NCBI RefSeq assembly: GCF_000756775.1
Contig: NZ_CCSF01000001.1
Span: 3,410,001-3,474,000, forward strand
DNA length: 64,000 nucleotides
Source: Pseudomonas saudiphocaensis
Lineage (GTDB): Bacteria > Pseudomonadota > Gammaproteobacteria > Pseudomonadales > Pseudomonadaceae
Direction of reading: 5' to 3'
A program made the translations under genes and the position numbers. How positions within the stretch are numbered: position 1 is the stretch's first letter; the number at the start of each line of letters is the position of its first letter. The notes beneath the pieces were generated by a model. That model was not told the DNA's origin. It worked only from the letters and a program-made list of their open reading frames with translations, and made no database searches. Positions 54,514-62,298 of this stretch are shown here, piece by piece.

Positions 54514-54781
54514 GAAGGGTGATCCTTTCAGCAGCGTTACGTCGGAACCGACCGATGTGACATGCCGGCAATGTCCTAGCCGAGGATGCACGGCTGGTTT
54601 TCGTCTTGAAGCGACTTGTCAGTTCGATGGCCTCGGTCAGGGTCTGTTCGTCCCGGCCGTCGTATTCGATTACTCCGAGACGGGCGGTAAGCGGCAAGTG
54701 CTCCGGCCGTACCACGTACCGCAGCCAGCGACTTGAAGAGGTAACGGACATTTCCCTGCTGGGCTGATGCTGGTTTGTCTA

Positions 54782-54991
54782 TCAAGGCACGCTTAGCTGC
54801 AGATTGCCCATGAAGAAGTGGGTCGCGATCAACCAGAGCACAAAGCCAATCAGCCCCAGCGACAGATGCCCAACCACAATCCCCAGCGCGATCTGTTTCC
54901 AGAGACCGGCGTACTTGTTGGCTGAGCTGGGAGCAGGGCGGTAAGGCATTTCCCGTTCGGCGCGAATATTGTCGAAGTCGTCGTCTCTCAT
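54782..54991 (-). CDS. Small single-pass membrane protein, unknown function
   Basis: The protein has 69 residues: an acidic/basic N-terminal tail (MRDDDFDNIRAEREMPYRP) and one long hydrophobic segment (about 34-60, IALGIVVGHLSLGLIGFVLW). The ATG is set by a GGGAGC site; 13 further upstream codons are not needed. It lies just downstream of tRNA-Met and its terminator on the same strand. Function not recognised. Confidence 0.7.
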   Translation of the reverse strand: MRDDDFDNIRAEREMPYRPAPSSANKYAGLWKQIALGIVVGHLSLGLIGFVLWLIATHFFMGNLQLSVP

Positions 54992-55028
54992 GGCGTGCTC
55001 CCGGGGCGGTTGGCTGAATGGTAGGCAC

Positions 55029-55063
55029 AAAAAAAGGGTTCAGCTTTCGCTGAACCCTTTTTT
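55029..55063 (-). terminator. Rho-independent terminator after tRNA-Met
   Basis: A 14-15-base stem (AAAAAAGGGTTCAGC with GCTGAACCCTTTTTT) around TTTC. On the minus strand it follows the tRNA 3' end by six bases and ends in a T run. Confidence 0.92.
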
Positions 55064-55068
55064 GAACT

Positions 55069-55145
55069 TGGTGGCTACGCAGGGACTTGAACCCCGGACC
55101 CCAGCATTATGAATGCTATGCTCTAACCAACTGAGCTACGTAGCC
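55069..55145 (-). tRNA. tRNA-Met (anticodon CAT)
   Basis: A 77-base cloverleaf with encoded CCA: acceptor GGCTACG/CGTAGCC, D arm GCTCAGTTGGTTAGAGC, anticodon loop TTCATAA (CAT) and T loop TTCAAGT. The first acceptor pair is a normal G-C, as in elongator tRNA; the initiator has a mismatch there. So it is probably elongator tRNA-Met, though a tRNA-Ile with lysidine at CAT cannot be fully excluded by eye. Confidence 0.93.
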
Positions 55146-55386
55146 AAGTGGCGCGCATTATTCGCGTCGCGTGGGTGCGTGTCAACCCTTGAGCAGTGCT
55201 TTTTCTACCTGCTTTTTCAAACGCTTATAGCGGGTGAAGAGAATGCTGAGCGCTCTTTTATGCGGGAGCTGGCAGCTGTGCATCAGATCACGCCGGGCCA
55301 TAGGTCGCGGTGTGGGGCCATCGGCCTGGGGGATTGCCTGTGTTAGTCTGCGTCTCTTTTTCAGACCGTAGTCGCCAGGAGATTCC

Positions 55387-56112
55387 ATGCGCGTGATTCG
55401 TTTGTTTGCAGCCGCGACCCTCGGTCTGCTCGGCTCCGTTGCCATGGCCGCCGATGCCGACAAGGCTATTCGTGATGCGCTGCAGTCGATCCAGCCCGAT
55501 ATGCCCATCGAGGCCATTTCCGAAAGCCCGATGCCTGGCGTGTACCAGGTACAGATCAAGGGCGGGCGTCAGCTCTATGCCAGTGCCGATGGCCAGTTTG
55601 TGATCCAGGGCTATATGTTCCAGTTCAAGGATGGCCAGGCGATCAACCTGACCGACGAAGCCCAGAGCCGTGCCGTGGCGCAGACCATCGCGGCGGTGCC
55701 GACCAGCGAGATGGTGGTTTTCGCTCCGAAGAACCCCAAGGCCCATATCACCGTGTTCACCGACACGGACTGCGTTTATTGCCAGAAGCTGCACAGTGAA
55801 GTGCCGGAGCTCAATCGCCTGGGCGTCGAAGTGCGCTATATGGCGTTCCCGCGTCAGGGGCTGGCGAGCCACGGTGGCACTACGCTGACCAGTGTCTGGT
55901 GCGCCAAGGACCAGCAGGCGGCCATGAACAAGGCCAAAACTCGCCAAGAAGTGCCGGCTGCTACCTGTGACAGCCCGGTCGCCAAGCAATATGAGCTGGG
56001 CCAGATGATCGGCGTGCAGGGCACGCCGGCGATCGTCCTTGCCGACGGCCAGATCATTCCGGGCTATCAGCCGGCGCCGCAGTTGGCGGAGCTTGCTCTG
56101 CAGGCCAAGTAA
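55387..56112 (+). CDS. dsbC: Periplasmic disulfide isomerase DsbC
   Basis: The protein has 241 residues: a signal peptide ending AMAAD (about 21), an N-terminal dimer domain, and a thioredoxin domain with C129-V-Y-C132 and cis-proline in QGTPAI. A second cysteine pair (SVWCAKD, AATCDSP) is also typical. DsbC shuffles wrong disulfides and is kept reduced by DsbD. In P. aeruginosa it follows xerD and precedes hom; here a GFA-family gene lies between dsbC and hom. Confidence 0.95.
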   Translation: MRVIRLFAAATLGLLGSVAMAADADKAIRDALQSIQPDMPIEAISESPMPGVYQVQIKGGRQLYASADGQFVIQGYMFQFKDGQAINLTDEAQSRAVAQTIAAVPTSEMVVFAPKNPKAHITVFTDTDCVYCQKLHSEVPELNRLGVEVRYMAFPRQGLASHGGTTLTSVWCAKDQQAAMNKAKTRQEVPAATCDSPVAKQYELGQMIGVQGTPAIVLADGQIIPGYQPAPQLAELALQAK

Positions 56113-56194
56113 TACCGCGGGCGTCATCCACAGGCGCCCGGTTGAACTGTCTCGCTCCTCGCGGTCAATGTCTGAAGACACGCGAGGGGTGATC

Positions 56195-56692
56195 ATGAAA
56201 CTCGAAGGTTCCTGCCACTGCAAGGCCGTACGATTCTCGCTGGAGTCGGCTGAGCCTTATCCTTTTATGCGCTGCTACTGCTCCATTTGCCGCAAGACGG
56301 CCGGTGGCGGCGGCTATGCGATCAACCTCGGCGGTGACTACCGCACGCTGGCGGTCGAAGGGCGGGAGCATCTGAGCGTCTATCGCGCCCGTATGGCCGA
56401 CCCGGAAACCGGCGAGGTCAACGTCAGCGAAGGGCAGCGCCATTTCTGCAAACACTGCGGTAGTGCGCTCTGGCTCTGGGACCCCAGTTGGCCGGATCTG
56501 GTCCACCCTCACGCTTCGGCCATCGATACCGAGCTGCCGGTGCCGCCCGAACATACGCATCTGATGCTCGACTCCAAGGCAAGTTGGGTCGAGCGGCAGG
56601 TTCAGGATGGCGATAAATGCTTTGCTGAATATCCGGACGAGTCTCTGGCGCAGTGGCATCAGCGCTTGGGTTTGGGCGGGGCGCAAAGCTAA
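56195..56692 (+). CDS. GFA-family zinc protein (glutathione-dependent formaldehyde-activating-like)
   Basis: The protein has 165 residues. The zinc-binding cysteines read GSCHCKAVRF, MRCYCSICRKT and HFCKHCGSALW, the GFA fold. Despite the family name, few members have shown activity on formaldehyde-glutathione. The ATG with GAGGGG ahead is selected; a longer open frame upstream runs back into dsbC. Confidence 0.86.
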   Translation: MKLEGSCHCKAVRFSLESAEPYPFMRCYCSICRKTAGGGGYAINLGGDYRTLAVEGREHLSVYRARMADPETGEVNVSEGQRHFCKHCGSALWLWDPSWPDLVHPHASAIDTELPVPPEHTHLMLDSKASWVERQVQDGDKCFAEYPDESLAQWHQRLGLGGAQS

Positions 56693-56835
56693 GTCCGAAC
56701 CGAAGCTTCACTCGCAACTCACTGGCTCGGAGGCTGAACTTGCCGCCGGCAAAAATGATGACAATGGCCGAATAAAATCGTCCCTACAGTTCGGCACGGC
56801 GGGGATAAAACGGCCCTGCCGTACGCCCAGCCGAT

Positions 56836-56864
56836 TTGACTAAATCCCGTGCGCTTCGTAATGT
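56836..56864 (+). promoter_or_regulatory. Possible sigma-70 promoter of hom-thrC
   Basis: TTGACT and TAATGT at 17-base spacing, 57 bases before the hom start. The -35 is strong and the -10 is poor. I did not find a Thr/Ile-rich leader peptide as in E. coli thr. Confidence 0.4.
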
Positions 56865-56920
56865 GCGACTCTTTTGTTCGGCCGCTGCGTAGGGCCGTTC
56901 GCAGGTATGGGGAGTGCAGC

Positions 56921-58225
56921 TTGAAACCGGTGAAAGTTGGCATCTGTGGGCTGGGTACCGTCGGTGGCGGAACCTTCAATGTGCTGCAACGCAATGCCGA
57001 GGAAATTGCCCGTCGCATCGGGCGTGGTATCGAAGTCGTGCAGATCGCGACTCGTCAACCAAACCCACGTTGTGACACCGGTAGCATCACCATTACCGAC
57101 GACGTTTTCGCCGTTGTCAGCAACCCCGATATCGATATTGTCGTCGAGCTGATCGGTGGCTATACCCTGGCGCTGGAGCTGGTGCTCAAGGCCATCGAGA
57201 ACGGTAAGCACGTGGTCACCGCCAACAAGGCGCTGATCGCCGTGCACGGTAACGAAATCTTCGCCCGGGCCCGTGAAAAAGGCGTCATCGTCGCCTTCGA
57301 GGCCTCGGTTGCAGGCGGCATTCCGGTGATCAAGGCTATCCGTGAAGGCCTGGCGGGCAACCGTATCAACTGGCTGGCCGGCATCATCAACGGCACTGGC
57401 AACTTCATCCTCACCGAGATGCGCGAGAAGGGTCGCACCTTTGAGGACGTGCTCAAAGAAGCCCAGGAGCTGGGTTATGCCGAGGCCGATCCGACCTTCG
57501 ACGTCGAAGGCATCGATGCTGCGCACAAACTGACCATCCTTGCGTCCATTGCATTTGGCATCCCGCTGCAGTTCGACAAGGCCTACACCGAAGGCATTTC
57601 CCAACTGACCACGGCGGATGTGAATTACGCCGAGGCGCTGGGTTATCGCATCAAGCACCTGGGTGTGGCGCGCCGCACCGAAGCAGGTATCGAGCTGCGT
57701 GTGCATCCGACGCTGATCCCCGCCGACCGTCTGATCGCCAACGTCAATGGCGTGATGAACGCGGTGATGGTCAATGGCGATGCCGTGGGCAGCACCCTTT
57801 ATTACGGCGCCGGCGCCGGCATGGAGCCGACCGCATCGGCAGTGGTTGCCGACCTGGTTGATGTGGCACGCGCGCTGAGCGCCGACCCGAGCAATCACGT
57901 ACCGCCTTTGGCCTTCCAGCACGACGCGCTGTCAGCTCATCCGATCCTGCCGGTGAGCGACTGCGAGAGCGCCTACTATCTGCGTATCCAGGCCAAGGAT
58001 CATCCCGGCGTGCTGGCTCAGGTCGCGACCATTCTTTCCCAGCATGGCATCAATATAGAGTCGATCATGCAGAAGGAAGCCGAAGAGCATGACGGCCTGG
58101 TGCCGGTCATTCTGGTTACGCATCGGGTGGTGGAAGAGCGTATCGACAACGCCATCTCCGCGCTGGAAACCTTGGATGACGTGATCGGCAAGGTCGTACG
58201 GATTCGTGTGGAACAGCTGAATTAA
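56921..58225 (+). CDS. hom: Homoserine dehydrogenase
   Basis: Hom reduces aspartate semialdehyde to homoserine. The protein has 434 residues: an N-terminal Rossmann domain (VKVGICGLGTVGGGTF), the catalytic block GIINGTGNFILTEM and GYAEADPTFDVEG, and a C-terminal ACT domain (from about 348, YYLRIQAKDHPGVLAQVA) for threonine feedback. The start is TTG with GGGGAG eight bases ahead; it gives exactly the length known in P. aeruginosa. An ATG 72 bases earlier has no homology. Confidence 0.95.
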   Translation: MKPVKVGICGLGTVGGGTFNVLQRNAEEIARRIGRGIEVVQIATRQPNPRCDTGSITITDDVFAVVSNPDIDIVVELIGGYTLALELVLKAIENGKHVVTANKALIAVHGNEIFARAREKGVIVAFEASVAGGIPVIKAIREGLAGNRINWLAGIINGTGNFILTEMREKGRTFEDVLKEAQELGYAEADPTFDVEGIDAAHKLTILASIAFGIPLQFDKAYTEGISQLTTADVNYAEALGYRIKHLGVARRTEAGIELRVHPTLIPADRLIANVNGVMNAVMVNGDAVGSTLYYGAGAGMEPTASAVVADLVDVARALSADPSNHVPPLAFQHDALSAHPILPVSDCESAYYLRIQAKDHPGVLAQVATILSQHGINIESIMQKEAEEHDGLVPVILVTHRVVEERIDNAISALETLDDVIGKVVRIRVEQLN

Positions 58226-58286
58226 CTTGGAGTCGCGAGCCCTGGCGAATCGCTCGGCTTGCGGCTCAAACCGAAGGTTTGAACAA

Positions 58287-59696
58287 ATGCGCTATATCAG
58301 CACCCGTGGCCAGGCACCGGCCCTGAATTTCGAAGACGTGCTGCTGGCTGGCCTGGCCAGCGACGGCGGCCTGTATGTGCCGGAAAACCTGCCGCGCTTT
58401 ACCATCGAGGAAATCGCCTCCTGGGCCGGCCTGCCGTATCACGAGCTGGCATTCAAGGTCATGCGCCCCTTCGTGGCCGGCAGCATTCCCGATGCCGACT
58501 TCAAGCAGATTCTCGAAGAAACCTACGGCGTTTTCGCCCATAGCGCGGTCGCGCCCCTGCGTCAGCTGGACGGCAACGAGTGGGTGATGGAGCTGTTCCA
58601 CGGCCCGACCCTGGCCTTCAAGGATTTCGCCCTGCAGCTGCTGGGTCGCCTGCTTGACTATGTGCTGGCCAAGCGCGGCGAGCGTGTGGTGATCATCGGT
58701 GCCACTTCCGGTGATACAGGCTCGGCGGCCATCGAAGGCTGCCGCCGCTGCGAGAATGTCGACATCTTCATTCTGCATCCGCACCAGCGCGTGTCCGAGG
58801 TGCAGCGCCGCCAGATGACCACCATCTTCGGCGACAACATCCATAACATCGCCATCGAAGGTAACTTCGATGACTGCCAGGAGATGGTCAAGGACAGCTT
58901 CGCTGACCAGGGCTTCCTCAAGGGCACCCGTCTGGTGGCGGTGAACTCGATCAACTGGGCGCGGATCATGGCCCAGATCGTTTACTACTTCCATGCGGCG
59001 CTGCAGCTGGGCGGCCCGGCGCGTTCGGTGGCGTTCTCGGTCCCGACCGGCAACTTCGGCGATATCTTCGCCGGCTACCTGGCGCGCAACATGGGCCTGC
59101 CGATCAGTCAGCTGGTGGTCGCCACCAACCGTAACGACATTCTGCACCGCTTTATGAGCGGCAATCGTTACGATAAGGACACCCTGCATCCGTCGCTTTC
59201 GCCATCCATGGACATCATGGTGTCGTCCAACTTCGAGCGTCTGCTGTTCGATCTGCATGGCCGCAACGGCGCTGCCGTGGCTGAGCTGATGAACTCGTTC
59301 AAGGCCACCGGCAAGCTGTCGGTCGAGGAGGGGCGCTGGACCGAGGCGCGCAAGCTGTTCGATTCCCTGGCCGTGGATGACGAGCAGACCTGCAAGACCA
59401 TCGCCGATGTATTCGCCGCCACCGGTGAGGTGCTCGACCCGCATACCGCGATTGGCGTGCATGCCGCTCGTGAATGCCGCCGCAGCCTCTCGACACCCAT
59501 GGTGACCCTGGGCACTGCACACCCGGTGAAATTCCCCGAAGCGGTGGAGAAGGCCGGTGTTGGTCGCGCCTTGGAGCTGCCGGCGCACCTGGCTGATCTG
59601 TTCGAGCGTCCGGAGCGCTGCACAGTGTTGGCCAACGATCTGAAGGCCGTGCAGGCTTTCGTCAGCGAACATGGGAACCGCGGCAAGCCGCTGTAA
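58287..59696 (+). CDS. thrC: Threonine synthase
   Basis: ThrC turns O-phosphohomoserine into threonine with PLP. The protein has 469 residues. The N-terminus MRYISTRGQAP and the PLP lysine K112 in GPTLAFKDFALQ, and GATSGDTGSAAIEG (phosphate-binding), are clear. The ATG at MRYIST is chosen over a longer frame. It follows hom by 61 bases, forming the threonine pair, and ends in a strong terminator. Confidence 0.97.
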   Translation: MRYISTRGQAPALNFEDVLLAGLASDGGLYVPENLPRFTIEEIASWAGLPYHELAFKVMRPFVAGSIPDADFKQILEETYGVFAHSAVAPLRQLDGNEWVMELFHGPTLAFKDFALQLLGRLLDYVLAKRGERVVIIGATSGDTGSAAIEGCRRCENVDIFILHPHQRVSEVQRRQMTTIFGDNIHNIAIEGNFDDCQEMVKDSFADQGFLKGTRLVAVNSINWARIMAQIVYYFHAALQLGGPARSVAFSVPTGNFGDIFAGYLARNMGLPISQLVVATNRNDILHRFMSGNRYDKDTLHPSLSPSMDIMVSSNFERLLFDLHGRNGAAVAELMNSFKATGKLSVEEGRWTEARKLFDSLAVDDEQTCKTIADVFAATGEVLDPHTAIGVHAARECRRSLSTPMVTLGTAHPVKFPEAVEKAGVGRALELPAHLADLFERPERCTVLANDLKAVQAFVSEHGNRGKPL

Positions 59697-59710
59697 GCCG
59701 GCGTTGATGC

Positions 59711-59742
59711 AAAAAGGCCAGTCGAGAGACTGGCCTTTTTAT
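59711..59742 (+). terminator. Rho-independent terminator of hom-thrC
   Basis: GGCCAGTC/GACTGGCC stem around GAGA, flanked by five A and five T. It is symmetrical. Confidence 0.92.
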
Positions 59743-59786
59743 TTGTGCTGGGTTTTTGCTCGGATGACCGATTTACCGCGTGGGGC

Positions 59787-59821
59787 ATGGTGGATGTGGA
59801 AAGCGACATCCACCCTACGCG
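59787..59821. repeat. REP-like inverted repeat, copy F
   Basis: CATGGTGGATGTGGAAAGCG, then ACATCCACCCTACGCG, in the gap between convergent thrC and rnt. The CCACCCTACG end is shared with copy B, though the arms differ (GGTGGATGT). Confidence 0.65.
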
Positions 59822-59831
59822 CCGGCAGTTG

Positions 59832-60506
59832 CTACTCGTCGAACTCTTCCCAGCCGCCCATTTCCTTCCAGCGGTTGACGATGCCGCAGAACAGCTCGGC
59901 GGTTTTTTCCGTGTCGTAGCGGGCCGAGTGAGCTTCGCGTCCATCGAAGTCGATGCCGGCCGCCTGACAGGCCTTGGCCAGTACGGTCTGGCCGTAGGCG
60001 AGGCCGGCGAGGGTCGCCGTATCGAAGCTGGAGAAGGGGTGGAAGGGATTGCGCTTGATATCGCAGCGGGCAATTGCCGCGTTGAGAAAGCCCAGGTCGA
60101 AGCTGCTGTTGTGCCCGACCAGAATGGCGCGCTTGCAGCCTGCGGATTTCACCGCCTTGCGTACGCCACGGGTGATGTCGCCCATCGCCTGGGCTTCAGG
60201 GACGGCCATGCGCAGCGGGTGGTCCAGCTTGATGCCGGTGAACTCCAGCGCGGCGGCTTCGATATTGGCGCCGGGGAAGGGCTCCACACGATAGAACAGG
60301 GTGTCCTGCGGATAGAGCAGGCCCTGTTCATCCATGCCGATGGTTACCGCGGCGATTTCCAGCAGGGCATCGGTGGCGCAGTTGAAACCGCCGCACTCGA
60401 CGTCGACCACTACCGGCAGGAAGCCGCGGAAGCGGCGTGCCATGGGTGAGCGGGGTTTGCCGGAAAGGCTGTTGTCCTGTTCGTCGTCGAACGACTCCTC
60501 GCTCAT
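59832..60506 (-). CDS. rnt: Ribonuclease T
   Basis: RNase T trims tRNA 3' ends and matures small RNAs and rRNA. The protein has 224 residues, DEDDh type: [11 protein letters not shown] (D and E), [11 protein letters not shown] and [11 protein letters not shown]. The acidic N-terminus [10 protein letters not shown] is usual in pseudomonads. The ATG overlaps the pyrC stop (ATGA). Confidence 0.95.
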   Translation of the reverse strand: MSEESFDDEQDNSLSGKPRSPMARRFRGFLPVVVDVECGGFNCATDALLEIAAVTIGMDEQGLLYPQDTLFYRVEPFPGANIEAAALEFTGIKLDHPLRMAVPEAQAMGDITRGVRKAVKSAGCKRAILVGHNSSFDLGFLNAAIARCDIKRNPFHPFSSFDTATLAGLAYGQTVLAKACQAAGIDFDGREAHSARYDTEKTAELFCGIVNRWKEMGGWEEFDE

Positions 60507-61546
60507 GCGTGCGTCTCCAGTCGCCATTGCAGGGTTTCGCCGGCGCGCAGGGGCACCAGATTGTGTTCGCCGAAGGGCAGGTGGCTGGGCACGCTCCAGG
60601 GTTCGCGTACCAGGGTGATCTGCTCGGTGTTGCGTGGCAGGCCGTAGAAGTCTGCGCCGAAGTGGCTGGCAAAGGCTTCCAGACGATCCAGGGCGTTGCG
60701 CTGCTCAAAGGCCTCGGCATACAGCTCGATGGCTGCATAGGCGGTGTAGCAGCCGGCGCAACCGCAGGCGTTTTCCTTGGCGTGCTGGGCGTGGGGTGCC
60801 GAGTCGGTGCCGAGGAAGAAGCTCGGGTTGCCGTTGGTGGCGGCGTCCAGCAAGGCTTCCTGGTGGACGTTGCGCTTGAGGATCGGCAGGCAGAAGAAAT
60901 GCGGACGGATGCCGCCCACCAGCATGTGGTTTCGGTTGTAGAGCAGGTGATGCGCGGTGATGGTCGCGCCCACGTTACTGCTGGCAGCCTCGACGAACTG
61001 CACAGCGTCGCGGGTGGTGATGTGCTCGAAAACGACTTTCAGCGCCGGGAAGCGCTCGGTGATCCGGCTCAGCTGCTCGTCAATGAAGTATTTCTCGCGA
61101 TCGAAGATATCGATCTCCGCGCGGGTCACCTCGCCGTGTACCAGCAGCGGCAGGCCAACCTCAGCCATGGTTTCCAGCACCGGGAAGATGTTGTCGATCT
61201 TCGTCACGCCGGAGGCCGAGTTGGTGGTGGCGCCGGCCGGATAGAGTTTGGCTGCGAAAACCAGGCCGCTGTCCTTGGCTGCGCGAATCTCTTCGGGCTG
61301 CGTGCCATCGGTGAGGTAGAGCACCATCAGCGGCTCGAAGGCATTGCCTGCGGGGCGGGCAGCGATGATCCGCTGGCGATACTCGTTCGCTTCGGCGGCA
61401 TTGCGCACCGGCGGCACCAGGTTAGGCATGACGATTGCGCGGGCGAACTGGCGCGCGGCGTCTGCAACGGTGTGGGCCAGTGCCGCGCCATCGCGCAGGT
61501 GGATATGCCAGTCGTCGGGACGAAGGAGGGTAATGCGATCGGACAT
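60503..61546 (-). CDS. pyrC: Dihydroorotase (class II)
   Basis: PyrC closes carbamoyl-aspartate to dihydroorotate in pyrimidine synthesis. The protein has 347 residues with the metal-binding [12 protein letters not shown] at the start, the carboxylated-lysine region [14 protein letters not shown] and [16 protein letters not shown]. It lies ahead of rnt in the same unit. A GCCTGCC/GGCAGGC hairpin (61599-61627) lies between it and pqiC. Confidence 0.97.
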   Translation of the reverse strand: MSDRITLLRPDDWHIHLRDGAALAHTVADAARQFARAIVMPNLVPPVRNAAEANEYRQRIIAARPAGNAFEPLMVLYLTDGTQPEEIRAAKDSGLVFAAKLYPAGATTNSASGVTKIDNIFPVLETMAEVGLPLLVHGEVTRAEIDIFDREKYFIDEQLSRITERFPALKVVFEHITTRDAVQFVEAASSNVGATITAHHLLYNRNHMLVGGIRPHFFCLPILKRNVHQEALLDAATNGNPSFFLGTDSAPHAQHAKENACGCAGCYTAYAAIELYAEAFEQRNALDRLEAFASHFGADFYGLPRNTEQITLVREPWSVPSHLPFGEHNLVPLRAGETLQWRLETHA

Positions 61547-61598
61547 GCGGGTTTCCAAGCGGATCAAACGTGCTGGAATGCTACCGGAAAATCCGCCA

Positions 61599-61627
61599 GC
61601 CTGCCTTAAAGCTCAAGCCTGGCAGGC
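61599..61627 (-). terminator. Hairpin between pqiC and pyrC
   Basis: GCCTGCC pairs with GGCAGGC around a 15-base loop; on the minus strand it is followed by ATTTTCC. A possible terminator of the pqi operon, with the pyrC promoter then lying beyond it. Confidence 0.35.
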
Positions 61628-61686
61628 AGCTATAAGCCGCCGCGGACGGTGCGACGGAAAAGACCGGCGGGTTCGGTGCAGGGAAG

Positions 61687-62298
61687 TCACTGCGCGGGAC
61701 AATCGCGCTGGGGGTCGCGTGCCCACTGTCGGGCGGTTTCGGCAATGCGATCGGCCAGTGTGCTGATTGCCCGCTGGTGTGCCAGCACCAGACTGTCCAC
61801 CTCGTTGCCGGCCTGCTCGTGGATCACGCTGGCGCAGGTCAGCGCACGTTGCTGCTGATTGCGCCCGCTGAGCTCCAGACTCCAGACGACGTCCAGCGCG
61901 GCGTGGTGACCGGGCAGCGAATCGAAACGCCGTACGTCGGTGCGCAGGCTGAGCAGAGGCTTATCGGACTTTCCAGGTAGACCGGCCAGATCCCGCACGC
62001 CAAGGCGCTGTTCCAGTTCGATCGCCAAGGCGTCATGAAACTCATCGGCTGGCGGCGAGGCCCAGAGCGCGGTTTCCAGAATCGCCAGGCGGCCGTCGCT
62101 CTGGCGCACCACCAGGCTGGGCTGGTCGACCTGTACCGGTATGCGCACTGGCAGCACCTGCAGCTGGAAATCTACCGGACTTCCCGCCGTGGCTTGCGGC
62201 TGCGTGGCGATTAGCGTGTGGTAATTGGTCGGGGCCGAGCTGCAGGCGCTCAGCACGAGCGCCCCGGCAAGCATCAGCAAAGAAGGGCGCAGGGTCAT
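61687..62298 (-). CDS. pqiC: PqiC-family lipoprotein (ABC-type transport auxiliary)
   Basis: The protein has 203 residues with a lipobox (LVLSACSS, lipid on C19) and the DUF330/PqiC domain: VLPVRIPVQVDQPSLVVRQ and LETALWASPPADEFHDALA. PqiC sits at the outer membrane and meets the PqiB tube in lipid transport between membranes. Its start overlaps the pqiB stop by four bases. Confidence 0.9.
   Translation of the reverse strand: MTLRPSLLMLAGALVLSACSSAPTNYHTLIATQPQATAGSPVDFQLQVLPVRIPVQVDQPSLVVRQSDGRLAILETALWASPPADEFHDALAIELEQRLGVRDLAGLPGKSDKPLLSLRTDVRRFDSLPGHHAALDVVWSLELSGRNQQQRALTCASVIHEQAGNEVDSLVLAHQRAISTLADRIAETARQWARDPQRDCPAQ

Noticed and set aside
55069-55145. Integration site of a mobile element at tRNA-Met
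   Set aside because: No integrase next to it, no direct repeat of the tRNA 3' end in view, and flanking genes look like core genome. xerD is the housekeeping recombinase.
56693-56920. Threonine attenuator leader before hom
   Set aside because: I found no short frame rich in Thr and Ile codons followed by a terminator.
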